DNA of 64,000 nucleotides from Taeniopygia guttata. Lineage: Eukaryota; Chordata; Aves; Passeriformes; Estrildidae. Positions within the stretch are counted from its first letter, which is position 1. Each line of letters opens with the position of its first letter. The stretch covers positions 26,740,810 through 26,804,809 of the forward strand of contig NC_133063.1 of the NCBI RefSeq assembly GCF_048771995.1, in the 5' to 3' direction. Below are positions 25,401 through 37,185 of this stretch, piece by piece. A model generated the notes under the pieces. The model was not told where the DNA came from. It saw only the letters and a list, made by a program, of their open reading frames with translations, and ran no database searches. The position numbers were made by a program, and so were the translations under genes.

Positions 25401-27000
25401 GTAATTAATTTTTAGAGATCCAGCTTGTAATTGTGGGATGTACTTGAAAGTTTAGGGGTTTTATTAGGGATTACGTTCCCTGAAGATACCATCTGTTCAG
25501 AAGTTCTGCTCATGGGCCTTTGTTCTTGAAGTGTAAGACCAACAGAAGTAGCTTTTTTAAACTCAAAAAAAAAATCTCAAGAGCAACAGCTAGTGACAGG
25601 ACTTGATGATTGGTATCTAAAAGGATAATTACCTTTCAACCAAAAAATATGTATAACCCTCAGCTTTAATGTGAAATACAGGTGTTATAGTGGGGTAGAG
25701 CAAGAGAAGTGAGGTAGAGGGAGCAGTAGGTGCATGCAAGCATCACAGATTACTTAAATAATAACGTTGTTAAATGTGAAGTATGATGTTAAACATTAGG
25801 ACTGCCTTTTATTTTGTATGACTGGTTAACTGAATTGCACCTTTAAAAAAACAGACTAGTGAGAATCTGCTCAGCAATAAAATCTGAAGAGAAAGGATAA
25901 GGAATTTGTATTCTGGAACAAGTTACTACATGTACTGAAGCTCTACTTTGCAGGAGCTGGATGCAGACCATGTGCTCCTGGGAAGTAGAAAAGTAAATCT
26001 TTTGGAGTTTGGGTTTTTTTTGCTTTTGCTTCTGCTTTGTTAAACTCCTTTATCTTGACCCACAAGGATTTTTTCTGTATAATTCCCTTGCCCATCCTGT
26101 TAAGGAGGGGAGTGATAGAGCAGCTTGGTGGGCACCTGGTGTCCAGCCAAAGTCACCATACCACAGCTCTTATTCAGGAGAACAAATACAGGAAAACAAG
26201 AGGCACATTCAGGACACAGTGTCTGCCACACTGGCTCTGTATCTGTGTGTTTGCTTTGACAGCTTACACAGTCTGTTGTTGCTCTCTGGTGATTTTTAGG
26301 TGAGAAAGGAAACTGGTATAGATGTGCACTGGAAATGCAAAGCTTACACTGACAACTTCCTGCTACAAGATAAAATACTTAATCTGGAGAAGCTGTATCC
26401 TCAAGTGGATTTTAATTGGTACTACACCTGTTTTTACCAGATGGTGGTGTCAAATGAATCTGTGTTTCTGAAGGCTTTGCTCCTTAGTGTAATGTAAATA
26501 AGACACACAGGCAACCATGCAATGCCCTAAAAATTCAAGTTTTACTTGACTTTTAAATAACCTGGATACAAGTATTGACACAGCCATCTATCAAATTCAT
26601 TTTAAAATAAAGCACACAGTTGCTTCATGGATACCTAATGTACATGGAACAAATGTATGACATTGTTATATTCAAGTCTGTTGTCGTCAAACACCTTTCT
26701 AGGGAGTTCTGAATTAAACAAATCTTCCCAAAAGAAAACATGCTATCTCTTCCAGTCAATATCCACCTGTATAAAGAGAATGAATTTGGCAACTTAAATG
26801 GTAATGACTTTGTAACAAACATCATCAATATCATGAGCTTGGTTAGAATACAAGTTGCAGAGTTAGTGATACTGGTAAGGGGTGCAGTGTAGAAAATAGC
26901 AGGTCCAGGCTAGTTCCAAAGGAAAGAAACCAGCCAACTAAGCAAGGGAACCAGTACAAGATATACAACAGTGCTTTTGTGCTGTGGTTAGTAAGCCCTC
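22481..27000. other. Flank between CpG island and EPB41L4A 3' end
   Basis: No protein-coding exon recognised. It could carry introns and exons of a plus-strand non-coding transcript starting in the CpG island, which would run tail-to-tail with EPB41L4A. Only weak splice-like signals are visible. Confidence 0.4.
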
Positions 27001-30000
27001 TTTATTGTATAAAATACATGTTTTGCAAAAGGTTGTACAAATATGTTGTAATTGTTGCTAATATAGTGAGAGTTCTGTAACTTACCAATGCTTAGCACTT
27101 ACAGAAGTCTCATAAGAGGTAAAGGCAGAGGCACAGTTAAAATCATTGGCCTGAGATCAATTCAGGAGAACTAGGATGAGAGTGTCTCAAATACCAGTCC
27201 TTTGTCCAAGTGAGCAGGGGTCTATATGGCATTCAACCCCAGAGTAAGCTTCCTGACACTGTTCCACACCTCATGTCTTTTGTCTGATTCATCAGGATGT
27301 AGAATTTTAGACTGAAATCCAGCCTCCAGATCTGAAAATGCAGCTGCCTGTAGGCAGTGAATGCCTCAGGAGAGCTGGGGAAGGGTAGCAACAGTGGAGA
27401 GGGCAAGGTGTAGCTCAGAGGTGTAAGAGGCTGGTCACTTAGACACATAGAGCTGGTTCAGGTGTGGAAGGCATAGTTGTGACACGATAAGTGTTTTCAG
27501 TGATTGATCACTTGTGTGTATCTCTCACAAAAATACCATAAAGAAGGTGCTTTTCCTCAAATGATTGAGGAAAAGAAACTTGAAGGGAAAGGAGGTTCAC
27601 ATATAAGAAAGAAATTTGCTTTTCTGACAGTGATATCCTTGTTGCAAGTTTTGCCTTGTTTTGGCACAGCAAAACATTTGGAAAACATGTAATAGAGGCG
27701 TTACATCTTTAGTCTTTTGTGGACACAAAACTGGATTGTAGTGGCCCAGACTAAAAACCTTGCTAAAAACCTGCTTCCTACATAGTCTTACCAGGGAGAG
27801 ACTCAAATCTAGCGCTCTCTCCGTAAACTTCTCATCTAAATGCAAAAAAGTTGGCTTGATTATGAAACAACTCTCCAATGACTTGAGAATTTTAACCTTT
27901 CACTACTAGACTAGACAGAAGCTATTTTCTGAAGTAATGCAGTAAGTAAAATACAATGCACTTTGCTGATGGTATCCAGCAATAACGCACAAAAGGCCTG
28001 CAGGAAGATGAAAGCATAAAGGAAAACGTGAGGTTGGATATAAACCTTCTTGATCAATATTTAAAGACTGGCAAGATAGGTAAACTATGGACAGATAATT
28101 CTCAAATAATAACACAAATCCTCCTGCAGTAGTAGATATGTACTACTTACCTGTGCCTGAGTAAGGTTAGCAAACTAATGGTAATGATTAGAAAGCAGCA
28201 AACTATAAGCAAGTGTATAATGCTCCAAGCTGGAATACTGTCTCAAAGGAACAAGGAGTGACTGTCATTCCTGACAGTAACCAGTTCTTGTATAGTTTGT
28301 AATTTTTCAGTTATATTCCAGAAGACTGTGATGCTCTCCTTTAAGCCATTTTGCCGTGGTGATTTTTTTTGTCCTAGGGGTTGTTCAGGTTTTTTTTGTT
28401 GTGGTTTGGGTTTGGATTTTTTTTTTCATTTTGGTTTTGGCTTTTTTTGACTGTTGTTCTCGACAATACTACACAAGGTCATAAACAGATCCTAAAGAAT
28501 CATTTTAAATTGGAACAATGACAATGAGGCAATTTAACAAACTTTAAAGGCTGAGCAAATACTTTAAGCCAAGCTCAACAATGTCCTAGAATTAAATCCA
28601 CAGGAAATTTTAAAAGTTCTAAAGAACCTCCATGAAAACTGAATTTTTACTACAGAGGAGTTCTTGCTCTTAGATTTGTTCACTGAGACTGTAGAAGCAG
28701 AGCCGTCACAAGTAAATTATCAAAGAAAAGTATTTGTTAAGTGATTCTGCCTTTCCTGCAGCATTTCCCAACGTAAAGACCATTCCATACTGTGATAGGA
28801 ATATTGAAACTGTATGGCTGCCACCCTGGCTAGTAGTGTCCACCTGACCACCACAGATAATAAAACAATGAAGAATCAAAAAATAAAGTGAAAAATAAAA
28901 CACATTGTACAACATTTTGCTTACCAGTGTAGTCAGTTAAAATGTGTATTAGTAATCCCATGCCTCTTGTAAGGTGTAACTTAAACACTTTATGCTAACT
29001 TCAGCTCTCAAACAGTGTTGCTTTTCTGACAGGGCTGCAGTTCCCTGGTGTGGCTTGGACTGGAAGACACAGGATCACTGCAAATCTCTGTGGGTTGTGA
29101 GGATTGAGTGTAGAGGGTACAGATGTAGAAAGGCACGTGAGCTGCTACAGCTGTTTGCCACACTGTTTGACAAATTCAGTACTTAGTTCAATGATTACAC
29201 TTAGCTACAAATTACTTCCACAACACAAACACTTTGCTAAGCTCCCTAGCAAGTCAGCAACACCTGAAGGTTCATCCATGTGCTGACTCTGGACAAATGG
29301 GAGGCAGAGAAGTGATTTTTAGATATTTGTAAGAAGTGGTAGGACAAGAGGAAAGCTAGGCATCACTTCAGATACATATTAGAAGATAACTCAGTCAATA
29401 ATCATTAAAACTTAGTATTAATCATTATCATTAAAACTTAGTGCAGCATCATTAAAACTTAGTATTCCTACCACGACAATAGAAAAAAACTATAGTTCTC
29501 ATACCTGAAATACTGCCTTTGACATTTTAACATAGTAGAAATGGCTCAGAGAAAAGTGTCAGATTATTTTATATGAGATATTAAGACAGATTTTGCTAAT
29601 CTAGATTTAAAAAAAAGAAAAAAAAAAAGCGCTATTTCTAGCTGTTTTAAATATTACTCCACAAGTTTCATTTAACCAGCACTGAAGTGCCTTGTTAAGC
29701 AGTCTTAACACAGTGGGTCAATTTATATATTCCCCTGTCTCCAGTGTGCTTTACTACAAGTTGGTAAATGTATTTCAGTGGTATAGAATGTTATTTAAAT
29801 AGTCCCTCTACACAAAAGGACATTCAAAATTTAGAACACTTAAACCTGCCCAAAGCAAGTCAGTATCGCCTCTGGAACACACTGCTACAGCATGTTATAG
29901 TCTATTGTTTTTGAGCTAAAATGGGTTGAGTCAGAATTTGTATCAACAACACAAGCATCTATTACTGTGCTAGGTTTAAATAACCCTTGTAAGAGCTATC

Positions 30001-30491
30001 TGTCCTTATGTCTCAGAACATAAGTTGATCCCCATATAAATTGTGAAGATAATTTCCCCATATCACACTGTATTGCACAATTGACCAAAAATATGACTAT
30101 TTTACTTATCTTGAAGCATCTGATGCTGATCATGTCAGTTAACAGTTACTTCTTGGAACAAGGCTATTCAGTTACAGAGCAGACCATGAAGCCTGTTTTG
30201 TTGCAGCAATTTTTTTGCTGTTGTTCATTTTTTGGAAATATAACTGCTGGTCAGTTTTGCAAAAACTTCTGGTTTTGGTTGTCTATCAGGCAAAGCTTGT
30301 CCTCAATCAGTCACACCACTAGAATGGTGTTGGTGATAAAACCATTGCCTGGTCTTCCCAGCAAGCAGGCTGTACTGCCAGGTGTCCTGAAGGAAAGACC
30401 ACCACGTCGACTTCAGTTCCTTCCCTTGCGTACATAAACAAATTCTTACTTTCCAAAGACCAAAATCCATTCACCATCTTCAATTCATCAG
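27001..30491 (-). other. EPB41L4A: Probable EPB41L4A 3' UTR and candidate poly(A) signal
   Basis: No exon or recognisable repeat is seen between the stop codon and about 27000. Scanning the minus strand downstream of the stop, the first AATAAA is at 27001-27006 (TTTATT on the plus strand), about 3.5 kb away. It is followed by a T/G-rich stretch. I saw no AATAAA or ATTAAA nearer, so the 3' UTR may be long, or a variant signal may be used. There is a T/G-rich low-complexity stretch near 28380-28455 and an A-rich tract near 29609-29630. Confidence 0.3.
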
Positions 30492-30620
30492 TCAAGTTTC
30501 CACCTTGAAGCGTGACACCTGTACAGTTTTTACAATCTTAGTGTTGGGTTTTCCATCAACATTATTAGTGGATAGCAGAGGTGTTTCTTCTATTAGGCCG
30601 TCCTTGGATCCATTCTGCCT
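30492..30620 (-). CDS. EPB41L4A: EPB41L4A terminal coding exon and stop
   Basis: 129 bases: 42 codons plus TGA at 30492-30494. It starts in phase 0 after TTCTCTTCAG and encodes RQNGSKDGLIEETPLLSTNN, then VDGKPNTKIVKTVQVSRFKV and ET. The NGSKD and K-T-x-K-x-x-K-T pattern agrees with the EPB41L4A C terminus. The last residue is Thr, so it is not a canonical class I PDZ ligand. Confidence 0.94.
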   Translation of the reverse strand, partial: RQNGSKDGLIEETPLLSTNNVDGKPNTKIVKTVQVSRFKVET

Positions 30621-31669
30621 CTGAAGAGAATAAATTAAATATGTTGTTGAAAAGATACAGCAGAATTGCAACACTATTTTGCTAACTTGCTATGAAAGCC
30701 TTAGGTTATGGGTATGGCAATTCATATATGCATATATCTACACTAATTAGGAATATTAAAGTCCCTACATTTATTTGATCAAACAGAACTTTTTTCCCTT
30801 CTTGCCTCCTCCCAGCTGCTGCCCCTTTGTGCTATTGCCTATTCAGGAAATGCCATGATTAATTATTTGATATTTAGCAAAAAACAGCAAGCAAACACTC
30901 ACAAGAAGTTAATGGCCACTGTCATAAGGGAGCCTGGGACAGAGGGAAAAGAGAGGTGTTGGTAGACACTCAACATTTTAACATTACTGGTATGGTAAGT
31001 TAGGTGCCTGGAATTCTCCCTTCCGTGTTTTGGTTCTCCCGTTTTGTGTTTGTACAAAAGACCTGTGAGTGCTTTTGAATAGAATTTGTTTCTCACATTC
31101 AGTGCTCAATAAAATTATCAAAACTGAGAGATATGGTAGTGTAATATATGATGAAAGACAGTGATTAAGTTAGATTAACAAAAGGCAAGTTCTGTCCTTT
31201 TTAGATGTCAATAGCCTAAAAAAAAATACTCAGTATTTGTGGGGGGAAGGAATAAAAAGAAAAGAAGCACTGTTTCAAGTCCAAGCAACAAATTCTTCAG
31301 ACAACTTCTAAAACAGATGATTAAGTGGTGTGATTACAGCTGCATCACAACTGCATCTGCATAATTCAAGTAGTAAAAGTCAGTTTTCCTTCTGTGACAA
31401 GCAGATATGCATCTTAGAAATGCAGACTGGGAAAGAGTTCTCCAGCAACAGAAGCAGGTGTTCACAGGGGCATATGCTAAGAATTACATGTATTTTGGAA
31501 TACAAACAAAGTGTAAGTAAAATTTAAAAATTCAATTCACACTACTGCTGAAAAAAAAATCTCATCTTTATTTTTCGCTAAAAAATGAAGAGTACCTTAA
31601 ATAAAGCACTAGAGCCCCACTTCTCCCTCTAATAAAGAGGAAAATTGCAAAGTATGTACAATCACTAAC

Positions 31670-31751
31670 CTGTTGAGTCATCTGGATGCTGGGAACTTTC
31701 CCATCTGAAGATCGTGTAATAGGCAGTGGAGGGACCAGATCAGTTTTGACA
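31670..31751 (-). CDS. EPB41L4A: EPB41L4A coding exon, VKTDLVPPLPITRSSDGK
   Basis: 82 bases, phase 2 in and phase 0 out, encoding VKTDLVPPLPITRSSDGK then VPSIQMTQQ after a split Asn codon. Acceptor AATTCCAG, donor CAACAG|GTTAGT. It contains a PPLP proline motif, a possible WW/SH3-type ligand (inference). The second half appears less conserved with mammals than the first. Confidence 0.93.
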
Positions 31752-31984
31752 CTGGAATTATGATATCACAAAATAGATATTGCTTTAATGAGGTAAACTA
31801 TAACTGTGCAGAGGAAAAACAATGGAACTGGCAGACTGCTCTATAGATCTGAAAGGCTTTTATCACCTGACTTGGGACATGTGAAAGCTGTCATGCTGAT
31901 CTTCTGTGGGCACCTTCAGGGCATAGCCCATCCCATCCCTGTCTTTTCCTGGTCTTTGGAAGCAGCCCAAATTGATACAACATC

Positions 31985-32190
31985 ACTGAATCATAGAATG
32001 GTTTGGTTCGGGAGGGACCATAAAGATCATCCAGTTTCACCTCCTGTCATGGTCAGGGACACCTTCCACTATCCCGGGTTGCTCAGAGCTCCATCCAACC
32101 TGGCCATGGACACTTCTAGGGGTAGCCACAGCTTCTCTGGACAACTTTTGCCAGGGCCTGGCCACCCTCATGGGAAAGACAAGTCTCACA
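31985..32190 (-). mobile_element. CR1 LINE 3' fragment
   Basis: Reverse-oriented CR1 3' end. Starting at the tail it reads TGAATCATAGAATGGTTTGG, then GAGGGACCATAAAGATCATC, CTGTCATGGTCAGGGACACC and GCCAGGGCCTGGCCACCCTCATG. This is the standard CR1 3' region read from its end. It lies in the EPB41L4A intron between the exons at 31670 and 32762. The right edge is approximate. Confidence 0.88.
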
Positions 32191-32761
32191 TGAAAACATG
32201 GGTGTGCCACACCTCCTTCAGGGTGCTATCCAGCTTTCAGGTGGGGGCTACTGTTGATATTTTTATGGCCTGGCTGCAGCCTAGAAAGGGACTGTTGCTT
32301 TTCCATTAATATGTACTCTTCAGTCTTCTAGGAAAGACTAATCCACCAGTTCATGAAGGGGGTTTTACCGGAGTTCCCATGAAACAAATTACAGAGCTAG
32401 CACAGATAACATCTTAACTCTATCAAGGATGAAGTTACCTGGAAAGCAACTCGTGGATTCTCATCCCCTAAGCAACTTTATGACCTACCACTAAAGACCA
32501 GGAGGTCAGCCTTTTCAGTTTTTCCTCCTTCGAAATGGATCAAGAAATCTCAAAAATCTCAGCCACTGTGGCTGAGAACAGACCATAAATGGTTTCAGAG
32601 TTCTTTCATTCATGTTTAGCTCTGAAGACGTACTATTCAGGGTGTTGCCTGACCCTGTGCCACCAACAAGCCACATTTTTGCAGCTTCTTACCACCATGA
32701 TCTCTAAAACAACTTCTGAGCTGCAGTAGACTAGTGTAGTGCTAATAACCATGTTACATAC

Positions 32762-32872
32762 TTCACTTCAGACAGGACAGATCTCTCCCCATCGGAGCAC
32801 TGGGAGCGGCGGTACTGCCGGTAGCTGCGAGGGGAGTGCGAGTGCCGGATGCGAATGGGGTCACCTTGAGTC
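32762..32872 (-). CDS. EPB41L4A: EPB41L4A coding exon, TQGDPIRIRHSHSPRSYRQYRR
   Basis: 111 bases, phase 2-2. It encodes TQGDPIRIRHSHSPRSYRQY then RRSQCSDGERSVLSEV. Acceptor GTCTCAG, donor GTGAA|GTATGT. This exon is much more GC-rich than its surroundings, with runs of CGC, CGG, TCC and CAC codons. The Arg/Ser/His/Tyr-rich composition looks strongly conserved. Confidence 0.97.
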
Positions 32873-33738
32873 CTGAGACACAATTCACAACACAGGGCTG
32901 GTAAACCAGATCTTCAGCACAAAACATAAATTCAGCTGCAGACTGAGAGCCTTCCCATTTAGTACTAAAGTGTAACAGACGGCTTCTGGCTGAATTTAAA
33001 GGGCTAATACTTCTTTTTGGAAGACTGTACTTGAAATTCAATGCTTTAAGAGAGCAGAGGTCACAAACTGGCATGCCCATATTTGAGAATGGAACTTTAA
33101 TAAAGAATGTATTAATTTATATGTCCTTAACATCAGCCTTTTCTGCCTAGTGGTGTTTGGAAGTACATGATAATGCAACCCAGGATCCCATTTGTGCCAC
33201 AGTCAGCTGCTTACGCTGACACTTGGAATCCCAAATGGGCAATTATTGCAGTGAAATGGATGTTGGTTCTTAAGGAAATAGTTATGCCCTGGCAGCTGCC
33301 CATGACAAGCCAGAGAAGGGGTTGCAGAGATTAAAGAGTGCCTAGGGTGATTGGAATATTTAAAACAAAGAAGTTTAAGAAAAAAATTATTTTCTTGTTT
33401 GCATTCTATTCTTTCTGCTTCTGTAGTTTATAATTTAAGAAAGTTTCATGGCTAGCATAGAGAGACATATAGAACATACAGACAGGTTGATGAGTGTGTG
33501 GGAGAGATTAGGAGTGGTTAAGATGGGGGTTCTTTCTTATTTTGAAAAGGAAAATATTTGATTTTAATATTATTAAGTATCCCCACCCAACCCATCCTAG
33601 GAGAGTATTTGGAATAGATACGAGCTTATAGATTATATGTAGATCCATTCCTATTTCTGTAGGACAGAGTTCACAGTAAAGTAAGAAAAGTGGGCTTTTA
33701 TATTCGCAAAAAAAAAATTATTTCTGACATAAACTCAC

Positions 33739-33807
33739 TCTACTTTAGTGTATGGAATTTCTTTCAATTGCTCCTCTGATAGGCCAGATGGATCCACAAG
33801 CTCCTTC
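33739..33807 (-). CDS. EPB41L4A: EPB41L4A coding exon, [22 protein letters not shown]
   Basis: 69 bases, phase 2-2. It encodes [20 protein letters not shown] followed by KV. Acceptor TTTACAG, donor TAGA|GTGAGT. The segment is acidic and helix-prone, in contrast to the basic exons upstream, and nearly identical to the EPB41L4A tail as I remember it. Confidence 0.96.
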
Positions 33808-34415
33808 CTGTAAAGGATCAGGAAAAGTAAAAATGTAATAGTAACTGTGAAGTGCAAAAATTTTTATTATATTGGACTAAAAAGATTTACTAAAACAAGA
33901 TGTTGTCAGCCCTGAAGCTATCTTGACATAAAAATAGGACTCCTATTTTGAAATAAGTGTAACTTCACCTTGATTGCTTCAACTGCATGTCTCATCCTGT
34001 CCCACCTTCTTCTCACCTCCCTGCAAATCTGATCTTGTCACTTCACAATACCATGAACATTATGTGTGCTAAACAGTGAATATGCTTTGGAATTACTAAA
34101 TGTTTTCCTAAGGGGTAATGGGAAGTCATGTTAAAATGTCAATATTGACATTTTGGAAGCCACACAGGAATAAATCTCTAAAATGATGTATTGTTCTTTA
34201 ATAATTCATTTACATACAATGGTCATCTTTATCCCGTGCACTCAGTGACCTGCAGTCACTGATTCTATACAGTCTGTGATTCCATACACAGGAGGTCATT
34301 AACATACACATAATTTACTGAAACTAAATCAGTGTAGTGCCACAGTGGAGGGATTTGAATAACTACATTAAAGGCAAACCAAACATCTCTCAGACCCTAC
34401 AAGGACCATACTTAC

Positions 34416-34463
34416 TGAATATGTTTCCATAGTTCTTCTTTAGCTTGTACATCTGGGCTTCTC
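34416..34463 (-). CDS. EPB41L4A: EPB41L4A coding micro-exon, RSPDVQAKEELWKHI
   Basis: 48 bases (16 codons), phase 2-2, encoding RSPDVQAKEELWKHI with split codons at both ends. Acceptor TATTTTTAG, donor TTCA|GTAAGT. Directly follows the RSRHRSRS run of the previous exon. Only 608 bp of intron separates it from the next exon. Confidence 0.94.
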
Positions 34464-35025
34464 CTAAAAATATCAACAAAGACAACAAAGGCTCAGCTTG
34501 AAAACCATCATCTGACATGTCGCTGTTCAAATAGCTTTTAACAGCACAGACCCTGCACAGAAACCATGATAAATGTAATCCACCAGTGATTTCAATTTTA
34601 AGGTCTGTTATCTCCGAAAATTCATTAAACTTCATCTGTTTACTTCAAAAAGTAATTTCTTGAATGACAGGCTCTAAATCACAATTCCAGTTCCACCAGC
34701 CTTCAGCAAGAGTGTACATAAAATATAAACATCAGAATTCCTCAAGCCAAATCACTGCCCAGTCCCTGCCACCACTTATCCCTCCAAGGACAACACATTT
34801 TGGAATAACACTTCTGAAAAAGGCCCTCAGAAATGTCCTGTGGCCCACAGAGCCCTTTGTGGGCAGAAGGAACCACAGGCCACAAATCAGTAAAATCAGT
34901 AATCCCAGCCATTCCCAGAGGACACCAGAAAAGGCCTCTGGCTCCACTGCAACTACAGTGCAGCCTCTCTCTGGTCATCTCCAAAAAGGGTTTCTGCTCA
35001 ATTTATTTATTTTTAGTGTCCAATT

Positions 35026-35063
35026 AAAAAAAAAAAAAAAAAAAAAAAACAAAAAAAAAAACA
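35026..35063. repeat. Poly-A tract
   Basis: Almost pure A with one interruption. It follows a GC-richer stretch (about 34733-35000) that ends TTTTAGTGTCCAATT, so the block could be the tail of an unidentified retroposed sequence. It is intronic in EPB41L4A. Confidence 0.8.
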
Positions 35064-35790
35064 CTAATCAAACCAGCAACTGTGCCTATTTATGCACTTA
35101 AATGTTTTAGCATGTATTTAATTCATGTGCAAAGAACTTACCAAAAATTATAATCTCCCTGTGGCAGACACAGAGATGTAGCAGAGCAAGCCTAAGGGGC
35201 ACATTTAGCATTTTCTACTAAATGGATATTTCTAATGATAACTCTTTTATTTTTACTTTTCCTTTTCTGTTGCAAGGTAAGTGCAAAACCACCGCTATTG
35301 TTTAAGCTGCACCTGGAATTCACCCAAACCCATTCAGAGTAATAGATTAAGTAAAGATTTTAGACAGTGGCAAGGACTACATTTGCATGGAGAGATCAGG
35401 TATCTCTTTTCCTTGTTGTTATATAAGCTCAGTGTCAACAGCTAGACTGTTCCACACTAAGATGTGAGGGATGCAACTTTTAGACACATACAGCACACAT
35501 AAACACGCCCAAATTTTCTCAAATACGAAGTTATACACTACACAATTAGGTCATACAGCCTGATCTTTTTTTCTCTTAGACAAAAAGACCTAATATAGTA
35601 AAAGATGCTTTAGGAGGGATATAATCCAAATTTAGATGCAGATCAAGGAGGACAGCAGAGATCTGCATTTTTGCACCTCTAAATGGGCCCTCACCATTAC
35701 CATGTTTGGTTTATTTCCAGACTTCAGCCTAGGAATACTATTGAGAGACATCTATATTGTAGTAAACACCATACAGCTGATGCAAAGGCA

Positions 35791-35822
35791 TAATATTTTG
35801 GGATGCTAATATTTTGGGATAC
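35791..35822. repeat. 16-bp tandem duplication
   Basis: TAATATTTTGGGATGC is followed directly by a copy differing at one base. Intronic in EPB41L4A. Confidence 0.85.
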
Positions 35823-36139
35823 TTTTTAGATTTTTTTTTTTAGAGCAAAAATACTAGGAGATACTACTTGACTGGTTTATAAACACCAGAGAAAGACCAA
35901 AGGGCAAAAAATAATCTAGCATTTGAGTTTCCCTAGTAGGGTTAAAATTAATTCATCCATAACCACCTCAGGCTCCAAGGCTTTCCAGGCAGGATGATCC
36001 CATCCTTGATAAACTGCTGTCCCTTCCAGTTCCTCAAGTTCTCACAGTGGCAACAGCTACAGCATGGGTGGTTTACAGTCTATTTGTTATCTGCATTCAG
36101 AGCTTTTTAAAGATTTCTTGACTTTCTGTTTATTATAAC

Positions 36140-36315
36140 ACATTTAGTTTTCTCTGATTTTCACTTCTATCAGTGCCTCCTGCTTTTTGCGTACAATACC
36201 ATCTCCAGGCATTTTGCTCTGTGATCTCTGCCATTTTCTCTCTTTCCATCCCTGCAATTACACTAATAAGAAAGACTTTGCTGTACAATACCAATTCAGC
36301 ATTATGGCATCCCAT

Positions 36316-36350
<35 letters not shown>

Positions 36351-36450
36351 AAAAGAAAAAGAAAAAGAAAAAAAGAAAAAAAGAAAAAAAAAGGCAAAAT
36401 ACAGTACTCCTAATACTCCTTCACCCTCTTGCATTTACTTCTCTTTATTA
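36140..36450. repeat. Local direct duplication, copy 1 (with poly-A)
   Basis: The core 36173-36318 is about 90% identical by eye to 36960-37099 (copy 2), in the same orientation. Both copies run straight into an A-tract followed by GG and A-rich sequence, and weaker similarity continues for some tens of bases on each side. The A-tract here (36319-36348, then A/G-rich to 36392) is much longer than in copy 2. It is intronic in EPB41L4A. Confidence 0.85.
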
Positions 36451-36924
36451 CATCTCTCCAGACTGCTTTTTTAACTCCCTGATGGAGTAAATGCAGTGGC
36501 ATTTAACAGCCTTTCTTGCCCCTCAGTTTCCTGCTTGCAAAATAGCAGCTGCAAACCCTGCGATCACCCTGGGGGTGGAAAGATAGGCATCCTCTTCTGA
36601 GGCTGAATAATCAGACAGTGGGGGATGTGAAAGCTCCCTGGAAAATGCCAGCTTCTCCAGGGAGGCTTTGTCATGCTTACAAGCCCTCGTTTGCCCGAGG
36701 AAGCAAAGCCCCCAGGTCGCTCCCTAACCCAGGACCCGCACAAAGCAGGGTATTGTACGCACCACTGACCCATTTGATCAGCTCCTGGCTTTTACTTATT
36801 CATGGAAATACAGCAGTTCAGGACCTGGCCTTAAGTCTCAAGTATCATAAAGAATCGCGTGAAGCCCCACCGACAGTAAGAAATACTAATTTGTGGGGCA
36901 GCATGGAAAGAGTGTGGTTAAATA

Positions 36925-37185
36925 AGAAGACATCTTCATTTCTCCACTTTCTAGAAACTGTGCCTCCTGCTTTCTGTGGCCAGATCCAGGTATTTTGCTC
37001 TGTGATCTTTGCCATTTTCCTTCTTTCCATCCCTGCAATTACACTAATAATAAAGACTTTGCTGTACAATACCAATTTAGCAGTATGGCATATCATGGGA
37101 AAAAAAAAAAAAAGGAAAAAAGGGTTAAATACAATGAATCCTCAGAGCAAACTTCTCTTAGACTTCACATCCTGCAACTAGTTAT
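36925..37185. repeat. Local direct duplication, copy 2 (with poly-A)
   Basis: Second copy, about 0.79 kb to the right of copy 1. The A-tract is 37100-37113. An AATAAA lies about 45-50 bases before the tract on the plus strand, so the unit resembles a retroposed mRNA 3' end that was later duplicated. The source is not recognised. Confidence 0.85.

Noticed and set aside
34664-35101. A 145-codon plus-strand open frame ending in poly-Lys.
   Set aside because: The Lys run is just translation of the poly-A tract and the rest matches nothing known; it is intronic.
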